Below, piece after piece: positions 1 to 7,910 of a stretch of 11,203 bases of DNA. A model generated the notes under the pieces. It saw only the letters and a list, made by a program, of their open reading frames with translations, was not told where the DNA came from and did no database searches. The stretch is from Bacillota bacterium (GTDB lineage: Bacteria; Bacillota; Clostridia; Lachnospirales; Lachnospiraceae): NCBI GenBank assembly GCA_023398615.1, contig JAEWSD010000206.1, positions 1-11,203 on the forward strand, in the 5' to 3' direction. Within the stretch, counting starts at the first letter, position 1. Every line of letters starts with the position of its first letter. The translations under genes and the position numbers were made by a program.

Positions 1-48
1 TATGGAATCCTTTATTCTTTCATTATAGTCCATATGAGGAGCATGTGA
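1..48 (+). CDS. C-terminal end of an upstream gene (partial)
   Basis: Frame 1 is open from the window edge to TGA at 46-48 and encodes YGILYSFIIVHMRSM, a mostly hydrophobic tail. The stop lies 2 bases before the gdpP ATG at 51, the tight spacing of an operon. In many Firmicutes the gene before gdpP encodes a DUF2232 (YybS-like) membrane protein, and a hydrophobic tail would fit that. Fifteen residues cannot prove the family, so this identity is inferred from gene order only. Confidence 0.45.
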   Translation, partial: YGILYSFIIVHMRSM

Positions 49-50
49 GT

Positions 51-2105
51 ATGGGAACGAGATTTAAGGTAAGCAGGGCATTGAGGGCATATCTGCGCTG
101 GCCGATCATATTGTCTTTACTGCTGATCGGCATGAATATATGCATTTATATGATTGATCGGAAAGCCGGACTGGTTGCGATTGGTTTTGTGCTGCTGTAT
201 ATCATAGCAGCTTTGCTTGTGTATTTTTTTAACCGGCCCGGTATCATGGGAGATCTTGTTCGGTATGCTGCGGATTACGGACAGGTACAGAAACAGCTGC
301 TTAAGGAGATGGCATTGCCTTATGCCGTATTGGATTGTGAAGGCAGGCTGCTTTGGGGCAATAATGAATTCCTGGATATTATTGAGAAGGAGAAGGCGGC
401 ACAGAGATCCATAACCAATATATTTCCCGAGATAACGGAAGAGGTATTGCCGTCGGACATGCAGGACAGGGTCGTCAATGTAGTGAAAAATCAGAACTAC
501 TACAGGATTATCATGCGGAAAATTGTTGCCGTAGATCTGTCCGGAGAGTCCCTTTGGGAGGAACAGGATCAGGCTGCGGTTGATGCAAACAGCCTGATTG
601 CATTATATATCCACGACGAGACAGAGAACAGGACGCTTGCCAGAGAGAACTACGAACAGAAAATGATTACCGGCCTCTTATATATTGACAACTATGAGGA
701 GGCGCTGGAAAGTATAGATGAAGTCAGACGTTCTCTGCTGATCGCTTTGATTGACCGGAAGATCAACAAATATATGCAGAGTATGGATGCTATTATAAAG
801 AAGCTTGAGAAAGATAAATACATCTTTATGGTGAAACAGAAATATCTTGCCCAGCTGCAGAATAACCGGTTCAGCATACTGGAAGAGGTCCGTGCCGTTA
901 ATATCGGCAATGAGATGTCGGTGACGATCAGTATGGGACTGGGCGTTAATACCGATTCCTATCAGACAAGCTATGAATATGCGAGGGCTGCCATTGATCT
1001 GGCCCTGGGCAGGGGCGGAGACCAGGCCGTCATAAAGGATGGTGAAAGGCTGCTTTACTATGGCGGAAAGAGTATTCAGGTTGAGAAGAGCACGCGTGTG
1101 AAGGCAAGGGTTAAGGCGCATGCCTTAAAGGAATTTGTGGAAGCAAAAGACAAAGTAGTGATTATGGGTCATTCCATAGGGGATGTCGATTCCTTTGGTG
1201 CGGCGGTAGGAATTTATCGGATTGCAAAAACCTTAAACAAGAAAGCCCATATTGTCATTAATGAGGTAACTTCATCCGTCAGGCCTTTAATGGCGCGTTT
1301 CTTAAATAATCCGGATTATGAGGAGGATATGTTCCTAAAGAGCGAACAGGCGGTGGCTGTTGTAGATAATAATACGCTGCTGGTCATTGTGGATGTAAAC
1401 AGGCCAAGCTATACGGAATGCAGGGAACTGTTAAACCTGACAAAAACGATAGTAATTCTGGATCATCACCGTCAGACCGGTGAAGCGATAGAAAATGCGG
1501 TACTGTCCTATATTGAGCCCTATGCTTCCTCTTCCTGTGAGATGGTTGCCGAAATCCTGCAGTACATAGGGGAAGGCTTAAAGCTCAGACAGGCGGAAGC
1601 GGACGCAATGTATTCAGGCGTAATGATCGATACAAATAACTTCCTGACCAAGACAGGTGTCAGGACCTTTGAAGCCGCGGCTTTCCTCAGAAGAAGCGGC
1701 GCAGATGTTACCAGGATCCGCAAGGCCTTTCGCAGCGGCATGGATGAGTACAAGGTAAAGGCGGCTGCAATTACGGCTACGGAGGTTTACCTGGATCACT
1801 TTGCAATAACCGTATGTTCAAGCGAAGGTGTGAACAGCCCGACGATATTGGGGGCGCAGGTAGCAAATGAATTATTGAATATTACAAATATAAAGGCTTC
1901 TTTTGTGCTGACTGAGTTTAATAACAAAATCTATGTCAGTGCTCGTTCCATTGATGAGGTGAATGTACAGATTATTATGGAAAGGCTTGGCGGGGGCGGC
2001 CATATGAGCGTTGCCGGAGTACAGCTTGTGAACTGTACCCTGACGGAGGCAATCAACCAGGTTAAGGCAACACTGTCAAAAATGATTCAGGAAGGTGACT
2101 TGTAA
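51..2105 (+). CDS. gdpP: Cyclic-di-AMP phosphodiesterase GdpP (YybT type)
   Basis: This is a membrane-anchored enzyme that hydrolyses the second messenger c-di-AMP to pApA, which controls potassium/osmotic balance and wall stress in Firmicutes. Residue numbers here count from a possible GTG at 45. Two membrane helices lie at about 17-37 and 42-62, then a PAS-like region (about 85-190), a degenerate GGDEF-like domain (about 205-340, with EKDKY near 255 where an active cyclase would have GGDEF), a DHH domain (about 370-535) and a DHHA1 domain (about 590-680). Metal-binding candidates are H376, D380 and D382 (GHSIGDVD), D450, the DHH at 473-475 and D529; GGGGH at 649-653 is the DHHA1 signature. 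Length is typical of the family. I prefer the ATG at 51 because GAGGAG at 36-41 lies 9 bases upstream; the GTG at 45 is only 3 bases away. It leads into rplI and dnaB, the usual gene order. Confidence 0.96.
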   Translation: MGTRFKVSRALRAYLRWPIILSLLLIGMNICIYMIDRKAGLVAIGFVLLYIIAALLVYFFNRPGIMGDLVRYAADYGQVQKQLLKEMALPYAVLDCEGRLLWGNNEFLDIIEKEKAAQRSITNIFPEITEEVLPSDMQDRVVNVVKNQNYYRIIMRKIVAVDLSGESLWEEQDQAAVDANSLIALYIHDETENRTLARENYEQKMITGLLYIDNYEEALESIDEVRRSLLIALIDRKINKYMQSMDAIIKKLEKDKYIFMVKQKYLAQLQNNRFSILEEVRAVNIGNEMSVTISMGLGVNTDSYQTSYEYARAAIDLALGRGGDQAVIKDGERLLYYGGKSIQVEKSTRVKARVKAHALKEFVEAKDKVVIMGHSIGDVDSFGAAVGIYRIAKTLNKKAHIVINEVTSSVRPLMARFLNNPDYEEDMFLKSEQAVAVVDNNTLLVIVDVNRPSYTECRELLNLTKTIVILDHHRQTGEAIENAVLSYIEPYASSSCEMVAEILQYIGEGLKLRQAEADAMYSGVMIDTNNFLTKTGVRTFEAAAFLRRSGADVTRIRKAFRSGMDEYKVKAAAITATEVYLDHFAITVCSSEGVNSPTILGAQVANELLNITNIKASFVLTEFNNKIYVSARSIDEVNVQIIMERLGGGGHMSVAGVQLVNCTLTEAINQVKATLSKMIQEGDL

Positions 2106-2164
2106 TGGTGAGAGTGTCAAAGGCCAACTCTAATCTTACTAATATATTTAAGAAATCAGAATAA
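2105..2164 (+). CDS. Possible 19-codon ORF overlapping the gdpP stop
   Basis: An ATG shares one base with the gdpP stop codon (TAATG). The ORF encodes MVRVSKANSNLTNIFKKSE and stops at 2162-2164. GGAAGGTG at 2090-2097, inside the end of gdpP, sits 7 bases upstream and is a good ribosome binding site, so translational coupling is possible. The product is basic and resembles no family I know. A hairpin begins right after its stop. It could be a real micro-protein, a leader-like ORF before rplI, or chance. Confidence 0.25.
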   Translation: MVRVSKANSNLTNIFKKSE

Positions 2165-2191
2165 GACATCACGGCATTATAGTGTGATGTC
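2165..2191 (+). promoter_or_regulatory. Hairpin between gdpP and rplI
   Basis: GACATCAC (2165-2172) and GTGATGTC (2184-2191) form a perfect 8-bp stem with an 11-base loop. No T-run follows, so it is not a standard intrinsic terminator. It sits 25 bases before the rplI start. It might be an RNA processing site, a partial attenuator or a protein site; the sequence does not decide which. Confidence 0.45.
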
Positions 2192-2216
2192 TGAATATTC
2201 GGAAAAGAGGTAAAGT

Positions 2217-2666
2217 ATGCAGATTATATTAACAGAGGATGTAAAATCATTGGGAAAAAAAGGCGATCTCGTAAACGTAAGTGACGGATATGCCAGAAAT
2301 TTTATATTGCCAAAGAAATTAGGACTGGAAGCTACTCCGAAGAACCTGAACGATTTAAAGCTTCAGAAGGCGGCGGAAGAAAAAAGACAAAAGGAACTGC
2401 TAGAGGAAGCGCAGGCATATGCAAAGAAGCTGGAGGGCATTACCGTAAAGCTGGAAATCAAGGCCGGAGAAGGCGGAAGAACCTTTGGCTCCATTTCCTC
2501 GAAGGAAATCTCAGGTGAGCTTAAAGCGCAGTTTGGATATGACATTGATAAGAAGAAGCTGCAACTGGCGGCTCCGATTAAGAATATCGGAACCTTTACG
2601 GTGCCTGTGAAGCTGCATCCGCAGGTAACCGCAGATCTGAAAGTGAATGTAACAAACAGCAATTGA
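2217..2666 (+). CDS. rplI: 50S ribosomal protein bL9
   Basis: This is a structural protein of the large ribosomal subunit that binds 23S rRNA near the L1 stalk base and helps maintain reading-frame fidelity. The 149-residue length is normal. The N-terminal RNA-binding domain begins MQIILTEDVKSLGKKGDLVN and continues with the family signature GYARNFILPKKLGLEAT (about 24-40). A lysine/glutamate-rich connecting helix runs over about 42-75, and the C-terminal domain (about 77-147) contains GEGGRTFGSISSKEI. Start: AGAGGT at 2206-2211 precedes the ATG. It lies between gdpP and dnaB, as in many Firmicutes, and probably shares their transcript. Confidence 0.97.
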   Translation: MQIILTEDVKSLGKKGDLVNVSDGYARNFILPKKLGLEATPKNLNDLKLQKAAEEKRQKELLEEAQAYAKKLEGITVKLEIKAGEGGRTFGSISSKEISGELKAQFGYDIDKKKLQLAAPIKNIGTFTVPVKLHPQVTADLKVNVTNSN

Positions 2667-2712
2667 TACATGCGGCTGCATTTCATTGCTATTATACGTA
2701 GGAGGAAGGCAG

Positions 2713-4041
2713 ATGGATGAGGCATTTATAAAAAGGGTTTTCCCGCATAGCGATGAAGCGGAGCAGTCCGTAATAGGTTCCATGATTATGGATAAGGATG
2801 CGATTGTGGCGGCTTCGGAAGCGATCATGGGAGAAGACTTTTATCAGCAGCGTTACGGTGTCTTGTTTGATGCCATGCTGGAGTTGTTTAATGAAGGCAA
2901 GCCGGTAGATTTAATCACACTGCAGAATAAATTGAAAGAGAAGGATGTCCCTCCGGAGCTGTGCAGCCTGGAATTTATCCGTGATCTGATTACGGCGGTG
3001 CCGACATCCGCCAATGTCAGATATTATGCCAATATCGTAAAGGAAAAATCGGTTTTAAGACAGCTGATAAAGGTTACGGAAGGGATAACGAACGAATGTT
3101 ACCTGGATAAGGAAAAGGTGGAAACCATCCTTGAGAATACCGAGAAGAAGGTATTTGATATCCTGCAGAAACGTAATTCAGGGGAATTTGTAGGTATTAA
3201 AGATATTGTATTCCACTCCCTTGAGAGTATTGAGGCTGCCGCCCGAAATAAAGGGAGTGTCACGGGAATTGCAACCGGATTCTACGATCTGGATTATAAA
3301 ACTGCCGGCTTGCAGCCTTCGGACCTGGTTCTGATTGCGGCAAGGCCTTCTATGGGCAAGACGGCGTTTGTTTTAAATATAGCGGAGTATGTTGCATTAA
3401 AAAGCAGCATTACCACAGCAATTTTCAGCTTGGAAATGTCGAGGGACCAATTGGTAAAACGTATGCTGTCCATGCATTCCAAGGTGGATTCCCAGTCCAT
3501 CCGAAGCGGTGACCTGAATGACGAGGAATGGCTGAAATTAGTGGAAAGCGCAAGAGTTATCGGGAATTCCAATTTAATCATAGATGATACGTCCAGCATA
3601 TCAATCAGTGAATTACGGTCAAAGTGCCGCAAGTTTAAACTGGAATATAATCTTGGTCTGGTAATCATCGATTACCTGCAATTAATGACGGGCAGCAGGA
3701 AGGCGGAGTCCAGACAGCAGGAAATCTCTGAGATATCGCGTTCATTAAAGGCACTGGCAAGGGAAATCAATGCGCCGGTCATAGCGTTATCACAGTTAAG
3801 CCGTGCGGTAGAGCAGAGACCGGATAAAAGGCCGATGCTTTCGGACCTCAGAGAATCCGGTGCAATCGAGCAGGACGCCGATGTCGTTATGTTTATTTAT
3901 CGTGACGATTATTACAATCATGATTCCGAGGATGCCGGAGTTTCGGAAATTATAATCGGAAAACAGCGTAACGGTCCGACAGGAACAATCAAGCTTGCAT
4001 GGTTGGCGCAATATACCAAATTTGCCAATTTGGAGAGATAG
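2713..4041 (+). CDS. dnaB: Replicative DNA helicase DnaB
   Basis: This is the hexameric 5'-3' helicase that unwinds DNA ahead of the replication fork and recruits primase (called DnaC in Bacillus). With the ATG at 2713 it has 442 residues, the usual length. The N-terminal DnaB domain opens with PHSDEAEQSVIGSMIMDKDA. The RecA-like domain has Walker A ARPSMGKT at 210-217, Walker B LVIIDYLQLM near 316-325, ALSQLSRAVEQRPDKRP near 358-372, and LSDLRESGAIEQDADVVMFI near 376-395. IGKQRNGPTGT near the C-terminus carries the arginine-finger region. Start choice: GGAGG at 2701-2705 lies 7 bases before this ATG, whereas the in-frame TTG at 2686 has no comparable site. The gene starts 46 bases after rplI. 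Its stop lies 4 bases before a long palindrome. Confidence 0.97.
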   Translation: MDEAFIKRVFPHSDEAEQSVIGSMIMDKDAIVAASEAIMGEDFYQQRYGVLFDAMLELFNEGKPVDLITLQNKLKEKDVPPELCSLEFIRDLITAVPTSANVRYYANIVKEKSVLRQLIKVTEGITNECYLDKEKVETILENTEKKVFDILQKRNSGEFVGIKDIVFHSLESIEAAARNKGSVTGIATGFYDLDYKTAGLQPSDLVLIAARPSMGKTAFVLNIAEYVALKSSITTAIFSLEMSRDQLVKRMLSMHSKVDSQSIRSGDLNDEEWLKLVESARVIGNSNLIIDDTSSISISELRSKCRKFKLEYNLGLVIIDYLQLMTGSRKAESRQQEISEISRSLKALAREINAPVIALSQLSRAVEQRPDKRPMLSDLRESGAIEQDADVVMFIYRDDYYNHDSEDAGVSEIIIGKQRNGPTGTIKLAWLAQYTKFANLER

Positions 4042-4045
4042 TTAA

Positions 4046-4252
4046 TATAGGTAATTGCAAAACTTCTTTTTTGTGTCTGCTGATGTTCCCGTGTTTTTTC
4101 ACCGTCTCTACAGTTTGCTGAAATTGTTTGGCTTTCCCATACAAGAAAAGCATTTGTATGTGACGTCCAAACAATTTCAGCAAACAGTAACGACAGAGCA
4201 AAAACGCGCTGGAACAATCACAGACACAAAAGGAGTTTCTGAAATGCCTATA
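4046..4252. repeat. 207-nt imperfect palindrome in the dnaB-ABC gap
   Basis: Almost the whole intergenic region folds back on itself. The clearest stem is a perfect 19-bp repeat, GTTTGCTGAAATTGTTTGG at 4113-4131 against its complement at 4167-4185. Further out, TTTGTGTCTG (4070-4079) pairs with 4221-4230, GTTCC...G.GTTTTT near 4085-4097 pairs imperfectly with 4201-4214, and TATAGG (4046-4051) pairs with CCTATA (4247-4252). The 35-base central loop holds a small stem CATAC/GTATG (4138-4142, 4156-4160). TAATAT occurs at both ends (4043-4048 and 4255-4260). It could be a MITE-like repeat, a long terminator-like hairpin, or both. No protein-like ORF is present in it. Confidence 0.85.
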
Positions 4253-4288
4253 ACTAATATTTTTGGAAGGGGTAATATATGTCTTTAG
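4244..4288 (+). CDS. Possible 14-residue leader ORF overlapping the ABC gene start
   Basis: ATG at 4244 encodes MPITNIFGRGNICL and stops at TAG 4286-4288, overlapping the ABC ATPase start (4279) in another frame. AAGGAG at 4230-4235 lies 8 bases upstream, a good ribosome binding site that falls inside the right arm of the long palindrome. The arrangement would permit translational coupling to the ATPase, which also has its own site. Short length makes chance occurrence possible. Confidence 0.25.
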   Translation: MPITNIFGRGNICL

Positions 4289-5217
4289 TCGTTAGTAATT
4301 TAACAAAGAAATATGGGGAAGCCACGGTTGTGGATAACCTGAGCTTTCAGATTAAGAAACCGGGAGTTTATGCATTGCTGGGTACGAACGGCGCCGGTAA
4401 AACCACTTCAATAAGGATGATACTTGGTATGCTTGCAGGTGACGGCGGAGAGGTTACCTGGAAAGGCAAGCCTCTGGATGCCATCAATATGAATGTGGGC
4501 TATCTTGCCGAGGAGAGAGGCCTTTATCCGAAATATACATTGATGGACCAGCTGCTGTATTTTGCCAGGCTTAAGAAGGTGTCCAGGAAGGCTGCGACGG
4601 CCAGGATCGAGTATTGGGCGGAACGGCTGGAGGTGCAGGAATACCTGTTTCCTTCGAACACGAAAGGAAAAAAGCAAAAACCGAAAACTGCGGAGCAGCT
4701 TTCAAAGGGAAACCAGCAGAAGATACAATTCATGGCGGCCTTGTTGTCCGATCCGGAGCTGCTGATACTGGACGAGCCTTTGAGCGGACTGGACCCTGTC
4801 AATTCGGATCTGTTTAAATCAATTATTAAGGAAGAGATAGCAAAGGACAAGTTTTTGATCATGTCCAGCCATCAGATGCCGACAATAGAAGAATTCTGTG
4901 AGGATATTACGATACTTAACCGTGGGAAAACGGTATTGCAGGGTAACCTGAACGAAATTAAGAAAAGCTACGGAAGAGTAAATATGTTTATTAAGTGTGA
5001 AGCCGATATCATGCCTTATGTTGAGGCGCTGGGACTGACACTGGTGAATAAGACACCGAATGAATACCATTTTAAGGTTATCGGTGAGGAGCAGGCTCAG
5101 TTTTTGCTTGCAAGGCTGATAGAAGAAAAAATACCTGTAATTAAATTTGAATTGCGGGAACCGTCTTTGCATGAAATATTTGTGGAAAAGGTAGGATCTG
5201 AGCATGAGGATAAATAG
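4279..5217 (+). CDS. ABC transporter ATPase subunit, NatA-like (ABC-2 exporter)
   Basis: This is the cytoplasmic ATP-hydrolysing subunit of an ABC-2 type exporter; the substrate cannot be read from the sequence. Motifs: Walker A GTNGAGKT (35-42), Q-loop-position region GYLAEERGLYP (74-84), signature LSKGNQQ (141-147), Walker B LLILDEP with catalytic E166, D-loop SGLDP (169-173) and switch histidine H198 in SSHQM. LQGNLNEIKKSYG and the C-terminal end LHEIFVEKV are typical of the NatA/YhaQ group. A lysine-rich stretch, TKGKKQKPK (about 128-136), lies just before the signature motif and looks like a small insertion. AAGGGG at 4267-4272 is 6 bases before the ATG. Its end overlaps the first permease start by 14 bases, so the three transporter genes should be co-translated. 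Confidence 0.93.
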   Translation: MSLVVSNLTKKYGEATVVDNLSFQIKKPGVYALLGTNGAGKTTSIRMILGMLAGDGGEVTWKGKPLDAINMNVGYLAEERGLYPKYTLMDQLLYFARLKKVSRKAATARIEYWAERLEVQEYLFPSNTKGKKQKPKTAEQLSKGNQQKIQFMAALLSDPELLILDEPLSGLDPVNSDLFKSIIKEEIAKDKFLIMSSHQMPTIEEFCEDITILNRGKTVLQGNLNEIKKSYGRVNMFIKCEADIMPYVEALGLTLVNKTPNEYHFKVIGEEQAQFLLARLIEEKIPVIKFELREPSLHEIFVEKVGSEHEDK

Positions 5218-6565
5218 TATGACAGGCTGGAAGCAGGTTTACCGTTTTACCTTTTTGCAGACCTTGAAAAGCAGGCCTATAAGGATTATGACTGCTGTGC
5301 TTTGCATAGCCGCATTACTTTCCATGCTGGTGATGCAGCTGGTGTCCTCCGTGGCAGGGAAGGAGTCCGAAGTCCGGATTGAAACGGTCTGGATAGTGGA
5401 TGAAAGCGGTCTGGGAGAAGCGGATTATTCTACCATCTCCCTTGAAAACGAAAAGTATAGTAAGGTTTCTTTTCTTCGTTCCGATAAGAGTGCTGAGGAA
5501 ATAACCGAGGAGCTGAAGACTTCGGATAAGGGAAATATATTATTGCATATTACCGAAGGCAATGGCGTATATAATCTGCATTTTATTAAATCTGCAAAAA
5601 GTGCTGTTACGGACACGGAAGTAAATGACCTTTCGGTTCAGTTTGCAGACAGCTTTAACAGAAACAGGATCCGCCTGCTGGGCATCTCAAAGGAGCAGAT
5701 GGATGTTGTGAATGCCCCGGTGACTACGGAGGTAACCGTATACAGTCAGGATACGGGCGGTGCCGGTCCGGATGCGGAAGGCGTACAGGCACTGTCTATG
5801 CCGGAATATGGCATATTGCTTGCCATCATTACCATTATTGTCATGTTCTTCGCATTTGGCGGTGAAGGGATTGCCTCCTCAATCATAACGGAAAAATCAA
5901 CCAGGGTAATAGAATATCTTATGATATCGATCCGTCCTATGGCGGTCATTATGGGAAAAGTACTGGCAATGCTGTCGGTTACCCTGCTGCAGTTCCTGTT
6001 ACTGGGCATCAGCTTTTTCCTTTCCTGTTTCATCAAAAAAGCAATAAATCCACAGGAGGATTTATTGCCTGAATTCTTACAAGGTATCCCTGTTAAGGAG
6101 ATTTTGTCGAATGTGACTCCTGTCAGCATTATTCTGATCATTCTGATCTTTATCGGCGGTTTCCTGTTCTTTGCCTTACTTGCAGGACTTGCCGGTGCGA
6201 CGGTCAGCAGGATTGAGGAGCTGGCAGAGGGAATTATGATATTTAATGTCACATTGATTGCAGGCGCCTACATCTGCCTGGCGGTTGTGATTGCCGGATT
6301 CAGCGGGAGTTCGGGCGGTATCCTGGCATATGTTGCCTATCTCCTTCCGATCTCTACCGTATTTATTACCCCGGCCTATATCCTGCTTGGCAGGATCACC
6401 GTTATCTGGGGGGCTGCTTCCCTTCTGATACTCTTAATCAGTCTGGCGGGTCTGGTTCTGTTTACCGCAAAGATTTATGAGACTTTAATTATGCATCAGG
6501 GGAATCGGCTGAGAATAAAGGACTTAGTATCCATATCAAAGCAGGCGAAAGGGGGTAAACCGTAA
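5204..6565 (+). CDS. ABC-2 type permease, NatB-like, first of two
   Basis: This is a membrane subunit of the exporter, 453 residues. One membrane helix lies at about 27-49, then a large extracytoplasmic domain (about 50-200), then about six helices (roughly 203-220, 249-276, 305-327, 345-366, 370-395, 400-422). This one-plus-domain-plus-bundle topology is that of the COG1668/NatB group. ITEKSTRVIEYLMISIRP followed by MGKVLAM (about 228-256) is the typical coupling segment before a membrane helix. Two starts are possible: ATG 5204 with AGGA at 5193-5196, overlapping the ATPase gene, or ATG 5219 with GAGGA at 5206-5210. I chose 5204 because its N-terminus then aligns without gaps to the second permease (GWK at the same position in both). 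The substrate is unknown. Confidence 0.9.
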   Translation: MRINSMTGWKQVYRFTFLQTLKSRPIRIMTAVLCIAALLSMLVMQLVSSVAGKESEVRIETVWIVDESGLGEADYSTISLENEKYSKVSFLRSDKSAEEITEELKTSDKGNILLHITEGNGVYNLHFIKSAKSAVTDTEVNDLSVQFADSFNRNRIRLLGISKEQMDVVNAPVTTEVTVYSQDTGGAGPDAEGVQALSMPEYGILLAIITIIVMFFAFGGEGIASSIITEKSTRVIEYLMISIRPMAVIMGKVLAMLSVTLLQFLLLGISFFLSCFIKKAINPQEDLLPEFLQGIPVKEILSNVTPVSIILIILIFIGGFLFFALLAGLAGATVSRIEELAEGIMIFNVTLIAGAYICLAVVIAGFSGSSGGILAYVAYLLPISTVFITPAYILLGRITVIWGAASLLILLISLAGLVLFTAKIYETLIMHQGNRLRIKDLVSISKQAKGGKP

Positions 6566-7893
6566 TGATCAGTTCGAAATTTTCGGGATGGAAGGATGTT
6601 TTTTCTTTTACTTTGCATCAAACCACAAAAGGAAAAGCATTTAAAATAACAACGCTGTGTTTTGCCCTTTTCCTGTTCCTTACCGTGTTCGCGGTTAATG
6701 TACTGACGTCAATCTCCGGAGAGAAAACTGAAATTTCTCCTATTAAAACGGTCCATGTCCTGGATGAAAGCGGATTGCTGCCGACAGATTTTAGCAGTAT
6801 AATTCAAACTGAGCAATATTCGGGCACGAATTTTGCATATGAGGCTACCGGGAAAACTGAGGAAGATCTGATAAAGGAGATCGAATCAAGAAACGGCGCG
6901 GAGGTGGTCCTTCATATAACAAAAGATGGGACAGGCTTTGCTTTAAAGCTTGCCATACCATCTCATTCGAAAATATCGAAGTCCGACGGAGAGGCCATTA
7001 TTAACCAGACACTCACATGCTTTGAGAACAGCAAGTTCATTCAGGCCGGATTGACCGATGTGCAGATGGCATCCATTAACATGCCGGTAACCTCTACCTT
7101 TACCGATGCGGGAGAGAAGGAGGAATCCATCGGTGAGATGCTGATCAAGCTGCTTGTACCGATGGTTTTTGCACTCATTCTGTATATCATGCTGTTACTG
7201 TACGGTCAAACCGTATGCAAGGCTTTAATTATAGAGAAGTCCTCTAAATTAATGGAAACCCTGCTGATTTCCACTGCTCCTTATGCGCTTATTATCGGAA
7301 AGATACTTGCCATGACCTTCCTGGCCGTCATACAGTTTGTCCTTTGGGCAGGAAGTGCCGCCGTCGGATTTGCGGCAGGGGATGCTCTGGCAAGAAGTAT
7401 GAATCCGGACTATCGGAATCCTGTCCTGTCGATCCTGGCTTTAATCAGGGATAATGCAAGTGTAAGTGCCTTTTCGATACCTGCGGTTCTGTTGGCCATA
7501 CTTGTAATCGGTATCGGATTCCTCTTCTACTGTGTACTTGCAGGTATGATTGGTGCCGTACTGAATAAGGCGGAGGATTTATCCAGCGGTATGGGGATAT
7601 TTCAATTACCGGCTATCGGCAGCTTTCTGCTGTCCTATATAGCTCCGATCCAGGATAACAGTGCTTTCAGCACTTTCGTCAGATATTTCCCGTTTACGGC
7701 ACCGTTTTCAGTTCCGGCAGACCTGGTGATCGGAAAGATTGGAATACCGCAAGGCCTGCTTTCCCTTATTATCCTTTTACTTACGGTAATACTGTTTACA
7801 ATATCGACCGGCAGGCTGTATAAGGGGATGGTCCTGTATAACGGCAATAAGCTGAATCTTAAGATGGTGTTTCGGCTGTTGAAAGCAAAATAA
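6565..7893 (+). CDS. ABC-2 type permease, NatB-like, second of two
   Basis: A diverged paralogue of the preceding permease, 442 residues, with the same topology: a helix at about 27-50, an extracytoplasmic domain to about 190, then about six helices. Matching segments include GWKDVFSFTLHQT (GWKQVYRFTFLQT in the first), VLDESGL (VDESGL), LHIT, IIEKSSKLMETLLIS (IITEKSTRVIEYLMIS), GKILAM (GKVLAM) and VLAGMIGAVLNKAEDLSSGMGIF (similar in the first). Its ATG shares one base with the preceding stop (TAATG), and a GGGGGT run at 6551-6556 can serve as binding site. The pair with one ATPase suggests a heterodimeric permease arising from tandem duplication. No clear terminator follows. Confidence 0.9.
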   Translation: MISSKFSGWKDVFSFTLHQTTKGKAFKITTLCFALFLFLTVFAVNVLTSISGEKTEISPIKTVHVLDESGLLPTDFSSIIQTEQYSGTNFAYEATGKTEEDLIKEIESRNGAEVVLHITKDGTGFALKLAIPSHSKISKSDGEAIINQTLTCFENSKFIQAGLTDVQMASINMPVTSTFTDAGEKEESIGEMLIKLLVPMVFALILYIMLLLYGQTVCKALIIEKSSKLMETLLISTAPYALIIGKILAMTFLAVIQFVLWAGSAAVGFAAGDALARSMNPDYRNPVLSILALIRDNASVSAFSIPAVLLAILVIGIGFLFYCVLAGMIGAVLNKAEDLSSGMGIFQLPAIGSFLLSYIAPIQDNSAFSTFVRYFPFTAPFSVPADLVIGKIGIPQGLLSLIILLLTVILFTISTGRLYKGMVLYNGNKLNLKMVFRLLKAK

Positions 7894-7910
7894 CCGGGAA
7901 ATTGTCAAGG

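Noticed and set aside
45..50. GTG start for gdpP
   Set aside because: Only 3 bases separate it from GAGGAG, too close; the ATG at 51 has 9 bases.
678..1121. A 147-codon minus-strand ORF inside gdpP
   Set aside because: It is antisense to the well-supported GGDEF-like region of gdpP, with no family features; other long antisense frames in rplI, dnaB and the permeases were rejected on the same grounds.
4055..4288. A 77-codon plus-strand ORF across the dnaB-ABC gap
   Set aside because: It begins with TTG without a ribosome site, runs through both arms of the palindrome and has no protein-like pattern. Only its last 14 codons have plausible initiation signals.
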